Source of the DNA: Paludibacteraceae bacterium
GTDB lineage: Bacteria > Bacteroidota > Bacteroidia > Bacteroidales > Paludibacteraceae
Assembly (NCBI GenBank): GCA_017412245.1
Contig: JAFPYI010000027.1
Coordinates: 1 to 61,435, forward strand
DNA: 61,435 bases
Direction of reading: 5' to 3'
Positions 34,242-43,400 of the stretch are shown here, piece after piece. Position 1 is the first letter of the stretch. Each line of letters begins with the position of its first letter. The notes under the pieces are model-generated. The model ran no database searches. It saw nothing but the letters and a program-made list of their open reading frames with translations, and had not been told where the DNA came from. A program made the translations under genes and the position numbers.

Positions 34242-34630
34242 TCTATGCCCCTTTCTCTATGAATGAGTTGAATCTGTACGGGATATTTTTCTTTCAGATG
34301 GTGCGCTAAATGTTCTGCACAATAAACGGATCGATGCTGACCTCCTGTACAACCGAACGAAACCTGCAAATGAGTGAAATCACGCTCTATATAACGCGCA
34401 ACATGAAAATCGACCAGTTGATATACACTTTCCAAAAATGTCAATATTTCCCCGTCTTTCTCCAAAAAATCGATAACAGGTTTATCCAATCCTGTCATCT
34501 GTTTGAATTCCTCGTAGCGTCCCGGATTATGGGTTGAGCGGCAATCGAAGACATAACCTCCGCCGTTCCCGCTTTCGTCCGCAGGAATACCACGTTTATA
34601 AGAGAAAGAGTAAATCGTTACTAAGAGCAT
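34229..34630 (-). CDS. RapZ C-terminal domain protein
   Basis: The 133-residue protein matches the C-terminal sugar-phosphate-binding domain of RapZ: IYSFSYKRGIP, SGNGGGYVFDCRSTHNPGRY, MTGLDKPV, SFGCTGGQHRSVYCAEHL. In E. coli this domain senses glucosamine-6-phosphate. In many Bacteroidetes it is fused to the AmgK-like kinase; here it is in the +1 frame relative to the kinase and overlaps it by 35 bases. The ATG at 34630 is chosen because it directly precedes the conserved IYSFSYKRG; a longer frame exists upstream inside the kinase. Confidence 0.85.
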   Translation of the reverse strand: MLLVTIYSFSYKRGIPADESGNGGGYVFDCRSTHNPGRYEEFKQMTGLDKPVIDFLEKDGEILTFLESVYQLVDFHVARYIERDFTHLQVSFGCTGGQHRSVYCAEHLAHHLKEKYPVQIQLIHRERGIECKL

Positions 34631-35552
34631 AAATATAGGGGTATTGCGTTTGTAGTTCGTTATGCGTAGCAAATAATTCTTTCAGGTTTCGAAGAGCATT
34701 CGGTATGGACTGCAAGAAATGTTCCTTGCGTTCGAAATAGCCTCTGTATCCGTACGCACCAAGCACTTGTAATGTACGCAAAAGCACAAAATGCGGCAAG
34801 GCTTTTTTCCATTCTTCTTTTCCTTTCGCAGAAGCAAAATCGGGCGCAATCTTTCCCAATTCGTCAAGATAAGCATCTATCAGTTGCTCTCGAAGAGTTT
34901 GAGGAATATTAGCTTTAGCTTGCCAAAGGAACGAAGCCACATCGTATTGCGTAGGTCCCTTTCGACCGCCTTGAAAATCAATAAAATACGGTTCTCCGTC
35001 AACGATCATCACATTACGACTTTGGCAATCCCGATATAAAAAAGCCTCAGCCGGTTGCAACAAAATAGACTTTACCAAATTATCAAAATCATCCTCTAAT
35101 TTTGGTTCTGAGAACTCGATATTCGTTCCTTTCAGGAAGCAATATTTGAAATAATTTAGATCCCATCGAATAGCTCTCTCGTCCATTACCGGAACAGGAA
35201 AACAGATATTCCAATCCAGGTCCTGCGCACCTTCAATCTGTATATGCGCAAGCGCACGAAGAGTTTTTTCCAACAATGCTCGTTCTTCCGGTAAGAAACA
35301 TCCGGTTTCGCGACCATGCTGAATGGCATCAAACAGAAGTGTATCACCTAAATCCTCTTGAGTATAACTCATCTCATCATCGCTAACCCAAAGCACTTTC
35401 GGCACAGGCAAACCTTTCTCGCGAAAATGACGAGCCAAATAAATGAATGCTCTATTTTCATCGCGATTGGTTCCTTCCACACGAATAATAGAACGACCGT
35501 TGGTGTCCTTCTCGCGTGAATAAATTCTATTGCTGCCTTGCTGTTTAATCAT
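34596..35552 (-). CDS. amgK: Phosphotransferase-fold sugar kinase, AmgK-like
   Basis: The 318-residue protein has the aminoglycoside-phosphotransferase fold: SIIRVEG (ATP site), LYRDCQSRNVMIVDGEPYFIDFQGG, where YRDCQSRN is the catalytic loop (HxDxxxxN variant) and DFQGG the metal site. AmgK phosphorylates MurNAc/GlcNAc at C1 in peptidoglycan recycling. The C-terminus ends SNDLLFLL inside the next gene. Together with the RapZ domain and MurU-like genes it makes a compact recycling cluster. It begins 27 bases after the lipid-kinase gene, across a CTCACCTT simple repeat. Confidence 0.85.
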   Translation of the reverse strand: MIKQQGSNRIYSREKDTNGRSIIRVEGTNRDENRAFIYLARHFREKGLPVPKVLWVSDDEMSYTQEDLGDTLLFDAIQHGRETGCFLPEERALLEKTLRALAHIQIEGAQDLDWNICFPVPVMDERAIRWDLNYFKYCFLKGTNIEFSEPKLEDDFDNLVKSILLQPAEAFLYRDCQSRNVMIVDGEPYFIDFQGGRKGPTQYDVASFLWQAKANIPQTLREQLIDAYLDELGKIAPDFASAKGKEEWKKALPHFVLLRTLQVLGAYGYRGYFERKEHFLQSIPNALRNLKELFATHNELQTQYPYIYALSNDLLFLL

Positions 35553-35579
35553 TCACCTTTAACCTCTCACCTCTCACCT

Positions 35580-36503
35580 TTACACCTTAAACTGTATAGC
35601 ATGATGGATACAACTTACTTTGCATGGACCGATGATATTCATCAATATTCCGTCAGCCTCGAACAAAATATGTTTGCGATAACTGATTTCTATTTCTTTT
35701 CCTTGCAACGGATAAACGAATGGCAATTCCTTCAGTTTGCCATTAAACAAATTCGGCAATGCCTTAAGAATCTGCACAAAGGTCGGTTTACGAATGAACA
35801 TCGTATTGAAGACTCCGTCTTGCGGGTCTGCTTCCGGATTTTGACGAATTCCTCCTCCCGAGAACGGACCATTTCCGATATTCATGGTAAACAAATAATC
35901 ATCTACTGCTTTTTGACCATCTACCGTCAAAATCATGTGTTGGCTCTTATGCTGTGCAATAGCTGCAATCAGGCCGAAAAGATAATTCACATGATGACTG
36001 CCAATGTAATATTTGAGCACTTCGGCTTTGACAACTGTCAATGGGTCAACACCAAATCCGGCGGAATTGATAAAATATCGATGGTGCTCAATGCCGTTAC
36101 GCCAATACGTCACGCAACCAATATCTATCGGATGTCCTTCGCCTTCAAAGAAACGACGTAACGACTCTTTGTATTTCTTGGTCAGGTTCCAATAACGTCC
36201 CCAATCATTGCCTGTTCCGCGAGGCATCAGTCCAAGTTTAATCTGTGCGCGCTGTTCGGGAGTGATTTCTGCCCGCATGATGCCATTGACACTTTCTGAC
36301 AATGTTCCGTCTCCGCCGAGCACCAAGATTTCGTCAAATCCTTTCTCCGCAAACTCTCTTGCAATCTCTATAGCGTGCCCTGCATATTTGGTGACACGAT
36401 AACTAAATGGTTCATGCCTTTTGCGAAGCAATTTCCAGAGATATATTCGCTGCGCGCGGAAAGTACTTTTTCCTGATTTGGGATTGATAATGATTCCTAA
36501 CAT
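35580..36503 (-). CDS. Diacylglycerol kinase family (YegS/DagK-like) lipid kinase
   Basis: The 307-residue protein starts IIINPKSGKS and has the nucleotide motif VLGGDGTLSESVNGI, GLMPRGTGNDWGRY and the C-terminal beta domain with FEADG. These are the DAGK_cat landmarks. It phosphorylates diacylglycerol or a related lipid at the membrane. It is the first gene of the unit with amgK, the RapZ domain and murU, under the promoter at 36546-36576. Confidence 0.9.
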   Translation of the reverse strand: MLGIIINPKSGKSTFRAQRIYLWKLLRKRHEPFSYRVTKYAGHAIEIAREFAEKGFDEILVLGGDGTLSESVNGIMRAEITPEQRAQIKLGLMPRGTGNDWGRYWNLTKKYKESLRRFFEGEGHPIDIGCVTYWRNGIEHHRYFINSAGFGVDPLTVVKAEVLKYYIGSHHVNYLFGLIAAIAQHKSQHMILTVDGQKAVDDYLFTMNIGNGPFSGGGIRQNPEADPQDGVFNTMFIRKPTFVQILKALPNLFNGKLKELPFVYPLQGKEIEISYRKHILFEADGILMNIIGPCKVSCIHHAIQFKV

Positions 36504-36545
36504 GGTATTTTTTCTACTCTATTAGACTTTAGTCAAATTCGGGTG

Positions 36546-36576
36546 CAAAGGTAATAAAAAAAAATGACATACGCAA
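36546..36576 (-). promoter_or_regulatory. Promoter of the lipid kinase-amgK-murU operon
   Basis: TTTG, 19-bp spacer and TACCTTTG (36553-36546) on the minus strand. The upstream terminator hairpin overlaps its spacer. Confidence 0.8.
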
Positions 36577-36594
36577 ATGCATATGCCATTTTTT
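36559..36594 (-). terminator. Terminator of the paralogous lipoprotein pair
   Basis: AAAAAATG-x-CATA and TATG-x-CATTTTTT pair with one mismatch, with A and T runs at the stem bases. It lies in the spacer of the next promoter. Confidence 0.6.
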
Positions 36595-36623
36595 ATGTAT
36601 ATATTAGCTTTCAGCTAATTCTA

Positions 36624-37427
36624 TCAATCGAGACCGAAATAGAAAAAACCGTATATGTAAGGAAGAAAATCATTATCTTCCATCATTTCCACCTGATCCT
36701 CATCCGGATTACTCCAACCGAGAGAAGCAAAAACATTATTATCTATTGTTTCATTATGGTCAGAAATAGTCTCTTCTACATACAAACCGTCTGTGGGTTC
36801 CGCAGAAGAAATTGCTGTTTCAAATTTCTCACGTTTTCTGTCTCCGCTGAATGTGTCTGCGTTCTTGTAGTCGGAATAATCAGCGTAGGTTTCGTAGATA
36901 GTACCTTCCCATTTCTTCTCATCGGAACAACTGTTGTAGATGTTTTTGGAGCAAAGGAGATAGAGCTGATTGATGTTCTGAATTTCTTTTCCTGCAACAA
37001 TATTTCCTTGAATTCCAACCAGCAGTCCTTCATCAAACACGATTTGCAGCTCCAGATAAACTTTCTTAGCCTTAACGATTGATTCGATGAATTCCGCTAT
37101 ATCGTCAACGTCCATAGCATCCAATCCTTCCCAGTCTTCATCACCAGGATTATAAGCAAAATAGAGCGTTTGAGTAGTTTCATCAAACTGACGTTTTGTC
37201 ACTCCGTGACGTTCAGCAATCGGATCCAATGTAGTTTTCTCGATTTCCACAAATCCGGCTTCTTCCAATGCTTTAACGACAGTTTTTTTCTTCTGTCCGA
37301 TAAGGGATACAGCTTCTTGTGATGCTTTGTCAAGCATTTTTTTGTCTTTGCTGATGACTTTCGGTTCATTAGGATTGCAGGCTACTAATACCAATGCAGC
37401 CATAACAACATACAAAATCTTTTTCAT
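36624..37427 (-). CDS. Lipoprotein, paralogue B of a tandem pair
   Basis: The 267-residue protein has a lipoprotein signal (MKKILYVVMAALVLVAC) that is identical to that of the gene 67 bases upstream. NPNEPK, SKDKKM, DK, a GQK helix and EAAGxV follow, showing tandem duplication. The mature part is acidic alpha/beta with no motif I recognise. It is probably tethered in the envelope. Function unknown. Confidence 0.75.
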   Translation of the reverse strand: MKKILYVVMAALVLVACNPNEPKVISKDKKMLDKASQEAVSLIGQKKKTVVKALEEAGFVEIEKTTLDPIAERHGVTKRQFDETTQTLYFAYNPGDEDWEGLDAMDVDDIAEFIESIVKAKKVYLELQIVFDEGLLVGIQGNIVAGKEIQNINQLYLLCSKNIYNSCSDEKKWEGTIYETYADYSDYKNADTFSGDRKREKFETAISSAEPTDGLYVEETISDHNETIDNNVFASLGWSNPDEDQVEMMEDNDFLPYIYGFFYFGLD

Positions 37428-37494
37428 AACAAAATTATATTAATCGTTTAATAATAATTATTTGTCTTTCTTCTTTGCTCTTTTGCCGAACGCG

Positions 37495-38316
37495 TTACGG
37501 TTCTTCACTCTTCGGTGTAAAAGAAGCTACCAATATTGCTCCACAAAGCGGATCGATATCCTTCGGCATTCCTTCTCCTACAAGAGGCAACAGTGTAAAA
37601 TCTGTAGCCCAAAACAGACCGTACTGAATAAATCCGTCTTCCACCAAAGCTTGTGCTTCTTCGCTGGCATAGGTTTCTCCTTCTTGCGCCATAGCCGTGA
37701 ATTTCTCTTCGAATTTAGCGCGTTTTTTATTGCTGGTGAACTCATCTCCTTCTTCTGATGGATCCTCCATAAGTGCTCCGGACCAATTATACTCATCAGC
37801 CTCCAACGGTTTCTCAAGCGAAGCGAAGATATTTGTGCTGGCAGTCAGATAGAGGAACGGAACATTCTTAACCTCTTGTCCTGCAGCAGAAATGAGCATT
37901 ATTTGTGCCAGTCGGTTATTCTCATTAAAATATAACATTGCTTCAATGAACACTTTTTTAGAAGCAACTATTTCATTGAAGAAATCAATCTGTTCATCCT
38001 CATCTTCTCCGGACATAACGGATATATCTTCAGGAGCATTATATGCATAGGCCATAATAGACGTAGCAGATTTAGCTGCCGGCAAGTTTAAGCGTTGAGG
38101 AAGCCCTCCTTCGTGAACGACTTCATCCGTAACATCCACATAACCTGCAGCCTCGAAGGCTTTCTTAACATCTTTTTGTTTTTGACCAAGCAGCGAAAGA
38201 ATTTCTTTCGAGCCCTTGTCAATCATCTTTTTGTCTTTGCTAACGATTTTTGGCTCGTTAGGATTGCAGGCCACTAATACCAATGCGGCCATAACAACAT
38301 ACAAAATCTTTTTCAT
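37495..38316 (-). CDS. Lipoprotein, paralogue A of a tandem pair
   Basis: The 273-residue protein shares signal peptide, lipobox LVAC and about the first 60 residues with its downstream neighbour; the rest is alignable but diverged (FFNEIVASKKVFIEAMLYFNENN against FIESIVKAKKVYLELQIVFDEGL). The near-identical 5' DNA suggests recent duplication or gene conversion. No known domain is recognised. The promoter at 38417-38448 probably drives both copies. Confidence 0.75.
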   Translation of the reverse strand: MKKILYVVMAALVLVACNPNEPKIVSKDKKMIDKGSKEILSLLGQKQKDVKKAFEAAGYVDVTDEVVHEGGLPQRLNLPAAKSATSIMAYAYNAPEDISVMSGEDEDEQIDFFNEIVASKKVFIEAMLYFNENNRLAQIMLISAAGQEVKNVPFLYLTASTNIFASLEKPLEADEYNWSGALMEDPSEEGDEFTSNKKRAKFEEKFTAMAQEGETYASEEAQALVEDGFIQYGLFWATDFTLLPLVGEGMPKDIDPLCGAILVASFTPKSEEP

Positions 38317-38416
38317 AACGATTAATTATTATCTATTAATTTTCAATTGTTAATATCAAAAGTTAATTATGGGCAATTTTGCGACATACGAAAATCCCAC
38401 ATTCCCAAAATCGCCA

Positions 38417-38448
38417 CAAAGTTACAGCATTTTTTGCATTTATGCAAA
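38417..38448 (-). promoter_or_regulatory. Promoter of the lipoprotein pair
   Basis: TTTG (38448-38445), 20-bp spacer, TAACTTTG (38424-38417) on the minus strand. Confidence 0.8.
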
Positions 38449-38529
38449 TATTTTTACTTTTTATACACGAATAACGCATTTCAGTCCATAAAATTAATCA
38501 AAAAAAGCCAAAAAGACATATTTAAAAAC

Positions 38530-38560
38530 AATTAAGCGCTGCGAGATGCAGCGCTTAATT
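38530..38560 (-). terminator. Terminator of the rpmB-rpmG-DUF4295 operon
   Basis: A perfect 13-bp stem AATTAAGCGCTGC/GCAGCGCTTAATT with a 5-base loop, followed on the minus strand by a T-rich run, 38 bases after the DUF4295 stop. Confidence 0.9.
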
Positions 38561-38597
38561 TATCCGACCAACGAATACGTTGTGTCACTTACCGTGA

Positions 38598-38750
38598 TTA
38601 CTTGAAGTATTCGTTTACTTTCTCGTTGAGTACAATCTCCTCTTGGAAGATATAAGCTCCGGTTTTAGGTGATTTCACCATTTTGATGCACTTGCTGTGT
38701 GCACGTCCGGAATTACCTGTTTGCAGGGTTGCCACCGCTTTCTTTGCCAT
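38598..38750 (-). CDS. DUF4295 small ribosome-operon protein
   Basis: A 50-codon gene encodes MAKKAVATLQTGN through KMVKSPKTGAYIFQEEIV to NEYFK. This is the DUF4295 family that follows rpmG in Bacteroidetes. The protein is small and very basic, so a ribosome-associated role is plausible but unproven. It begins 30 bases after rpmG and is followed by a strong terminator. Confidence 0.92.
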   Translation of the reverse strand: MAKKAVATLQTGNSGRAHSKCIKMVKSPKTGAYIFQEEIVLNEKVNEYFK

Positions 38751-38780
38751 AGTACTAAGCCTTTCTTAAATAGTGGTTAA

Positions 38781-38969
38781 TTACTTAATCTCCTTGTGAA
38801 TAGTGTACTTCTTCAGATAGGGATTATACTTCTTCAACTCCAAACGGTCGGGAGTGTTTTTGCGGTTTTTGGTGGTAATGTAACGAGACATTCCCGGAAC
38901 ACCGCTGGCTTTTTGCTCTGTGCACTCAAGTATAACTTGTACGCGTGCCTCTTTAACTTTCTTTGCCAT
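38781..38969 (-). CDS. rpmG: 50S ribosomal protein L33
   Basis: The 62-residue basic protein ([42 protein letters not shown]) is L33. Only one Cys is present (LECTEQ), so it is a zinc-free C-minus form. It sits 16 bases after rpmB and 30 before DUF4295. Confidence 0.97.
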   Translation of the reverse strand: MAKKVKEARVQVILECTEQKASGVPGMSRYITTKNRKNTPDRLELKKYNPYLKKYTIHKEIK

Positions 38970-38985
38970 TGTTTACTCCTTTCGT

Positions 38986-39222
38986 TTAATAGAGATAGCC
39001 CTTTTCAGCAGCTTGTTTAAGCGCTGCATCGAGTCCAATCTTGTTAATAGTTCTCAGACCGGCTGCACTCACGTTCAACTCGATCCATGCATCCTGTTCT
39101 ACCCAGTAGAACTTGCGGCGGAAGAGGTTCACATCGAAAGTGCGCTTTGTATGGCGCTTCGAGTGCGAGACATTGCAGCCGCCCATGGCTTTCTTGCCTG
39201 TAATTTGACAAATCTTTGACAT
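38986..39222 (-). CDS. rpmB: 50S ribosomal protein L28
   Basis: The 78-residue protein ([34 protein letters not shown] then the RKFYW block) is L28. It is the first gene of the small ribosomal operon, about 90 bases downstream of a canonical promoter. Two Cys remain in the N-terminal part. Confidence 0.97.
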   Translation of the reverse strand: MSKICQITGKKAMGGCNVSHSKRHTKRTFDVNLFRRKFYWVEQDAWIELNVSAAGLRTINKIGLDAALKQAAEKGYLY

Positions 39223-39318
39223 TGTAGTATATATTTTATATTATTTTTCCTAACAAAATCTGACCCATTTCGCGACTCAAAACGATGGACATACTCGCCC
39301 ATCTACAAAAAAATCGTG

Positions 39319-39350
39319 CAAAGTTACTGCTTTTTTTTTACATACGCAAA
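39319..39350 (-). promoter_or_regulatory. Promoter of rpmB-rpmG-DUF4295
   Basis: TTTG (39350-39347), 20-bp spacer, TAACTTTG (39326-39319) on the minus strand. Confidence 0.85.
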
Positions 39351-39412
39351 TATTTTTTACTTTTTTTTGCTTTTTCTTAATAATCTACGAATTTTTACAC
39401 ACGCTTTTTAAC

Positions 39413-39517
39413 TCAAAAATTTCCATTCTCGCGCGCGTACTTTCGCGCGTATCTTATAAAAGGTGAGATTTCAGCAGCATTTTCAGTAACATCAGTAGTA
39501 CAAAAATGATTTTTCAT
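39413..39517 (-). CDS. Possible 34-aa peptide downstream of the 125-bp repeat
   Basis: A short frame encodes MKNHFCTTDVTENAAEISPF and a basic end RYARKYARENGNF. It is the first ATG frame after the TACTTTTG element in repeat copy A, at the position where copy B has the start of the 44096-44620 gene. No family is recognised. It may be a decayed 5' gene end, a leader peptide or chance. Confidence 0.3.
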   Translation of the reverse strand: MKNHFCTTDVTENAAEISPFIRYARKYARENGNF

Positions 39518-39550
39518 AACTTTTAACAGGTTAATTTATTATATGAATTA

Positions 39551-39675
39551 AATTTCGCTGCAAAAGTACTACAAAAAAATCATATAAATGTGCAAAAATT
39601 AACGAAAATTATGGGTAAAAATTAATATTTAACCAATTGATTATCAGTTATTTATAGGGGCAACATGTGGGTAAG
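39551..39675 (-). repeat. 125-bp direct repeat, copy A
   Basis: About 125 bp matching 44694-44819 with only a few differences. On the minus strand it ends with a TAGTACTTTTGCAGCG element that looks like a promoter, although the nearest TTTG lies 24 bp upstream instead of 20. Both copies have the same orientation. Confidence 0.9.
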
Positions 39676-39695
39676 AGCCCGAGAACGGCTCGATC

Positions 39696-39728
39696 CGATA
39701 GTCTCTCGATAGTGTCTCGCTAGTCTGA
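39696..39728. repeat. 11-bp tandem array next to repeat copy A
   Basis: CGATAGTCTCT, CGATAGTGTCT and CGCTAGTCTGA follow each other exactly. The array lies between the 3' end of the 39788 gene and repeat copy A. Confidence 0.85.
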
Positions 39729-39787
39729 TTTACGTACCTATGGCACTTAATCATCGTGCGAGAGATGGTCTAATTTGGATAGAAAAT

Positions 39788-40423
39788 TTATGTTTTACAG
39801 CGTTTGTAGCAGGCAAACGCGGTAGCCATGAGAGCCAAAACGCCTAACGCATCTCCTACAGGCACAGGCGGTTGCGGAAGGTCAGGATTTTCGGGATCAT
39901 CGTCATCGCCAATAACCGGCGGATTGAGTCCACCCAGTTTTCGCGGTCCGGAAGTCATCTCTGCTATCTGCGGAGCAGCCGCGGCGCCGGGAGTAGCTAT
40001 ATGGCGCGTGGAAGCCTTGGCATAGAAAGTGGTTATCGGCATAGTGGATACACCGCCAAACTGTTGCACTTGTTGCTGATGAAGCGTGCCTAATCCTCCG
40101 GCATCTGAGCCACCGCCCACTTCGTGCACCTGTGCGCCGCTGAGGAGCGAAACGGACATGTCGAACGAAGCCGTTGGCGGAACAAGGGATTGGCTTGGAT
40201 TGGCTGAACCAACGCGCGTAGTGCGTGGTCTGCAGACACTATGCATGGGTTCCATCTGCACTTTTGTGACCGGCGCGTAGGTCGGCACTGCACTTTTGAC
40301 CACCTTTGGCTCGCCGGAGAAAATGTCCAAGGTATCGGTTGAGACGAGCAACACGCCGCAGCCGACCGCACAGCAAATGCCGATCAGTACCAAGTGATTC
40401 CTTATGGCAGCCGGTTTGATCAT
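39788..40423 (-). CDS. Exported proline-rich protein with C-terminal anchor
   Basis: The 211-residue protein has an N-terminal hydrophobic helix (about 10-28), a long unstructured Pro/Gly/Ser-rich middle and a final motif PVGDALGVLALMATAFACYKRCKT, that is, PxGD, one hydrophobic helix and a short basic tail. In Bacteroidetes this ending is familiar from small partners of large secreted surface proteins. It overlaps the upstream 1172-residue surface protein by four bases, so the two are coupled. It may help localise or process the surface protein; that is inference. Confidence 0.65.
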   Translation of the reverse strand: MIKPAAIRNHLVLIGICCAVGCGVLLVSTDTLDIFSGEPKVVKSAVPTYAPVTKVQMEPMHSVCRPRTTRVGSANPSQSLVPPTASFDMSVSLLSGAQVHEVGGGSDAGGLGTLHQQQVQQFGGVSTMPITTFYAKASTRHIATPGAAAAPQIAEMTSGPRKLGGLNPPVIGDDDDPENPDLPQPPVPVGDALGVLALMATAFACYKRCKT

Positions 40424-43400
40424 AAGAGCGCTTTTTCGGTTTGTCCAATCGATTGTAAGATATAAACGCCGTGCGGCAGTTGGATAGTGGAACTTTCGCC
40501 GTCACGCAGAATAATGGTATTCATCAGCCATCCACCCGCAGAATAGATGCGGAGCGTGATATTCTCCAACGCCTCGACATAAAGCGTTTGGCCGTCCGTG
40601 CTATAAACGAATTGCTGTCCGGCAAGCGTGGGCACATCGTGGATATCGGTCGTTACATCCGGATTCTCCTTTCTGTTGAAGCCGAAACGTGACATGCGGC
40701 TGCGCGTCGTTTCGTTGGCCGCGACATAACACTCAAACGGATTGAGCGTGACCGCACCTTCTGTGGCGATGAACCATAGTCCGTCAGCCGTCAGCATAAA
40801 GCCCGATTGACTTTGCGGCATCATGGTGTTGTTGCCATAATAGTTGAAATAGTCGTCAGGCGGCGTTGCGCCGGCGGAGTAAGCGCTCGGGATAGTCTGT
40901 CCGCTTGCGCCATTGAAAACAATATAATTGTTTCCAAACACCCCGTCTGCTTCGGGGAACTGGATGATGTACGGAATTCCTTCTTGCGGCACATCGGTGG
41001 TGGTATTGGTCCAATTCTGCTTGAAATTCTCGCGCTCCACAGCTCCGTTGAACGTGCGGAGGAAATAATGCGCCGAGCCCTTGTTGCTGCCCGTATAAGC
41101 GATGAGGTCCACATAATCGACTCCGTCGGTCAGTTGGACGCTGGAAACCGTGAACGGGAGATAGAGCGTTTCCCAAGCACCTTCGGTGAAGCGGCGGCGG
41201 TATTGGATAGGACTATTGATAGAACCGCCGGCATAACTAACGCGGTCTCCGGCCTTTTGCGTATCGCCGGTATGATAGATAATCCAATTGCACGTCCCGT
41301 ACGTCTCCGCATTCATCGTAGCCGCAGACAAATTGAACTCCGCAGAGCCGGTGCCGGTACTACCGCCACTGGTCATTGTGCCTCCGAAAGTGAGGAAGAA
41401 CGATGTATAGAACTCGGGCGGCGTAGTGGAATTGATAGTAATGGTGATTGTGTCTTTGGTTGCATTGGTCACACTGGCGGTTGACAACTGCAGATTGTTT
41501 GCACGATTGTTGATATAGACATACGAGCCCGCATTTACGCTGAAGACATTCGGATTAGTGATACCGGCATTGCTCCAACCATTCAATGCCACAATCAGTT
41601 TGTATTGCCCGGCCGACACTTGCAGGAAAGAAATATGCAAATCCAACGTAGTGTAGAAATCCGTTCCCTTGACTTTGCCAATCGAGACATTGTTGGTAGT
41701 GAAGGCCTTGTCACATGTTCCTCCTTCGGAATCCGAGAAAGTCAATGTGCGGGTACATGCCACTTTGTAGTTGGCCGATTGGTTGCCGGCTGCATCTTTC
41801 GCCCAGACGTAGAAGCAATACTCTGTATTGGGAGTCAAGCCGGTAACGGTAATTCGTCCATCGCCATCTGCCGTATAATCGTTGCATGTTCCGGCACTTG
41901 CGCTACCGACACTCACGCAGAAATCTGTTACCGGATTGGTGATATCGTCCGTAGCATAGACATTGAGCGTGACGCTCGTCTGGTCACGGTCGTAAACGCT
42001 TGCACTCACCATCACAGGTGGCTCTGCATCCGCAACACATTGTCCCCAAACGATAGCAGGAAGAGGGCTTGCACCCAATGTATTAAAAGTGACTTGACCG
42101 GGAAAGAGAACATATAATGGAGTATAGAAATCCGGTGCTGTCGTCGAAGAAAGATTGACTGTAATGGTCTTGCCATCGCCACTCAAAGTATAGTGACCTG
42201 AAGCACCATATTGATACGTTCCACCGCCATTTACATGACACCAGCAACCTGCCGACAAACCCGTCATAGCCGTTTCGCTCTTAATAACCAACTGATAACT
42301 ATTGGTCGCGATTTCCTCCATTGTCACATAGATGGTTTTGCCATCAGCTGTCATTTCATAATCGCAATAATTGGAAGTGGATGTGGGAGCGGAATTGGTA
42401 GAACATGATTGCGTGGTGGAATTGGCCGAGATATTTCCGGCATCATCGACTGCCCAGACTTCGAACGAATAAGTCGTTTCTGCGGTCAATCCGGGAATGG
42501 TGATTGCACCCGCCGTTGCCGTATAATTGGTGGCCACACCACCGTCCACACTCACGCGGAAGGTAGTGACCGGATCGGTTTTGTCATCCGTAGCCGTCAC
42601 ATTCAGTTTGACACTGCTGGCCGTAGCCGTTCCGCAAGAGACAGCACCCATAACCGGTTTGGTCTCATCGGTAGCACAAGCGCCCCAGGTGATAGCCGAA
42701 GGAGCAGAAAATTTCACAAGCCCACCGCTGGCGAAAGTAACGCCCAGACTGGTATAAAAAACAGGGTCGGTGGTGGACGTAATGACACACGTGATTTTCT
42801 TTCCATCGCCGGACACGGTATAATTGCCCGAAGCACCGTACTGATACGTATTCGCTCCACCGCCATTGATATAACAATAGTCACCTGCATCCAATCCGGT
42901 CATAGCCTCAGTGCTTTCGACCAACAAGGTATATGCCACAGGCGAAGTGCCTGTGAACGTGCGAGTGCAAGATACTTTGATCGTTTTGCCGCCGGAAGAG
43001 ATAGATCTCTCACACCAGTTACCCGGTGTCGGATCGGCAGTAGTACATACAGCCACTACGGATGTTAACGAAACATTACCGGCATCGTCCTTCGCCCAGA
43101 TAGTAAATGTGTAAGTGGTAGAAGGCAAAAGACCGGTTATGGTCAAGGAATTGCCTGTCGTATTAGCGATATACTCTACCGCGTGGGCATACGTGCCATC
43201 TTGCGACACCATATATCGGCGTACGGGATCGGTCAAGTTATCCGTAGCACTTACGTTCAGCGTGATACTTTCCGGTGTAGAAGTGCCACAAGTGGCGCTG
43301 ACCATCGTAGGAGGCGTATGGTCTTTGCTGAAAACGATATTGTCGATATAAACAGTCGACTGACCTTCACGGTCAGGCATGATATAGATGAAGTTAATAC

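Noticed and set aside
34597-34672. Longer RapZ-domain start at 34672
   Set aside because: The extra residues read through the kinase gene and do not match the family; the ATG at 34630 lies directly before the conserved motif.
42409-43068. Long plus-strand frames opposite the FN3 surface protein
   Set aside because: They mirror repeated FN3 codons on the other strand; compositionally odd and without a start context.
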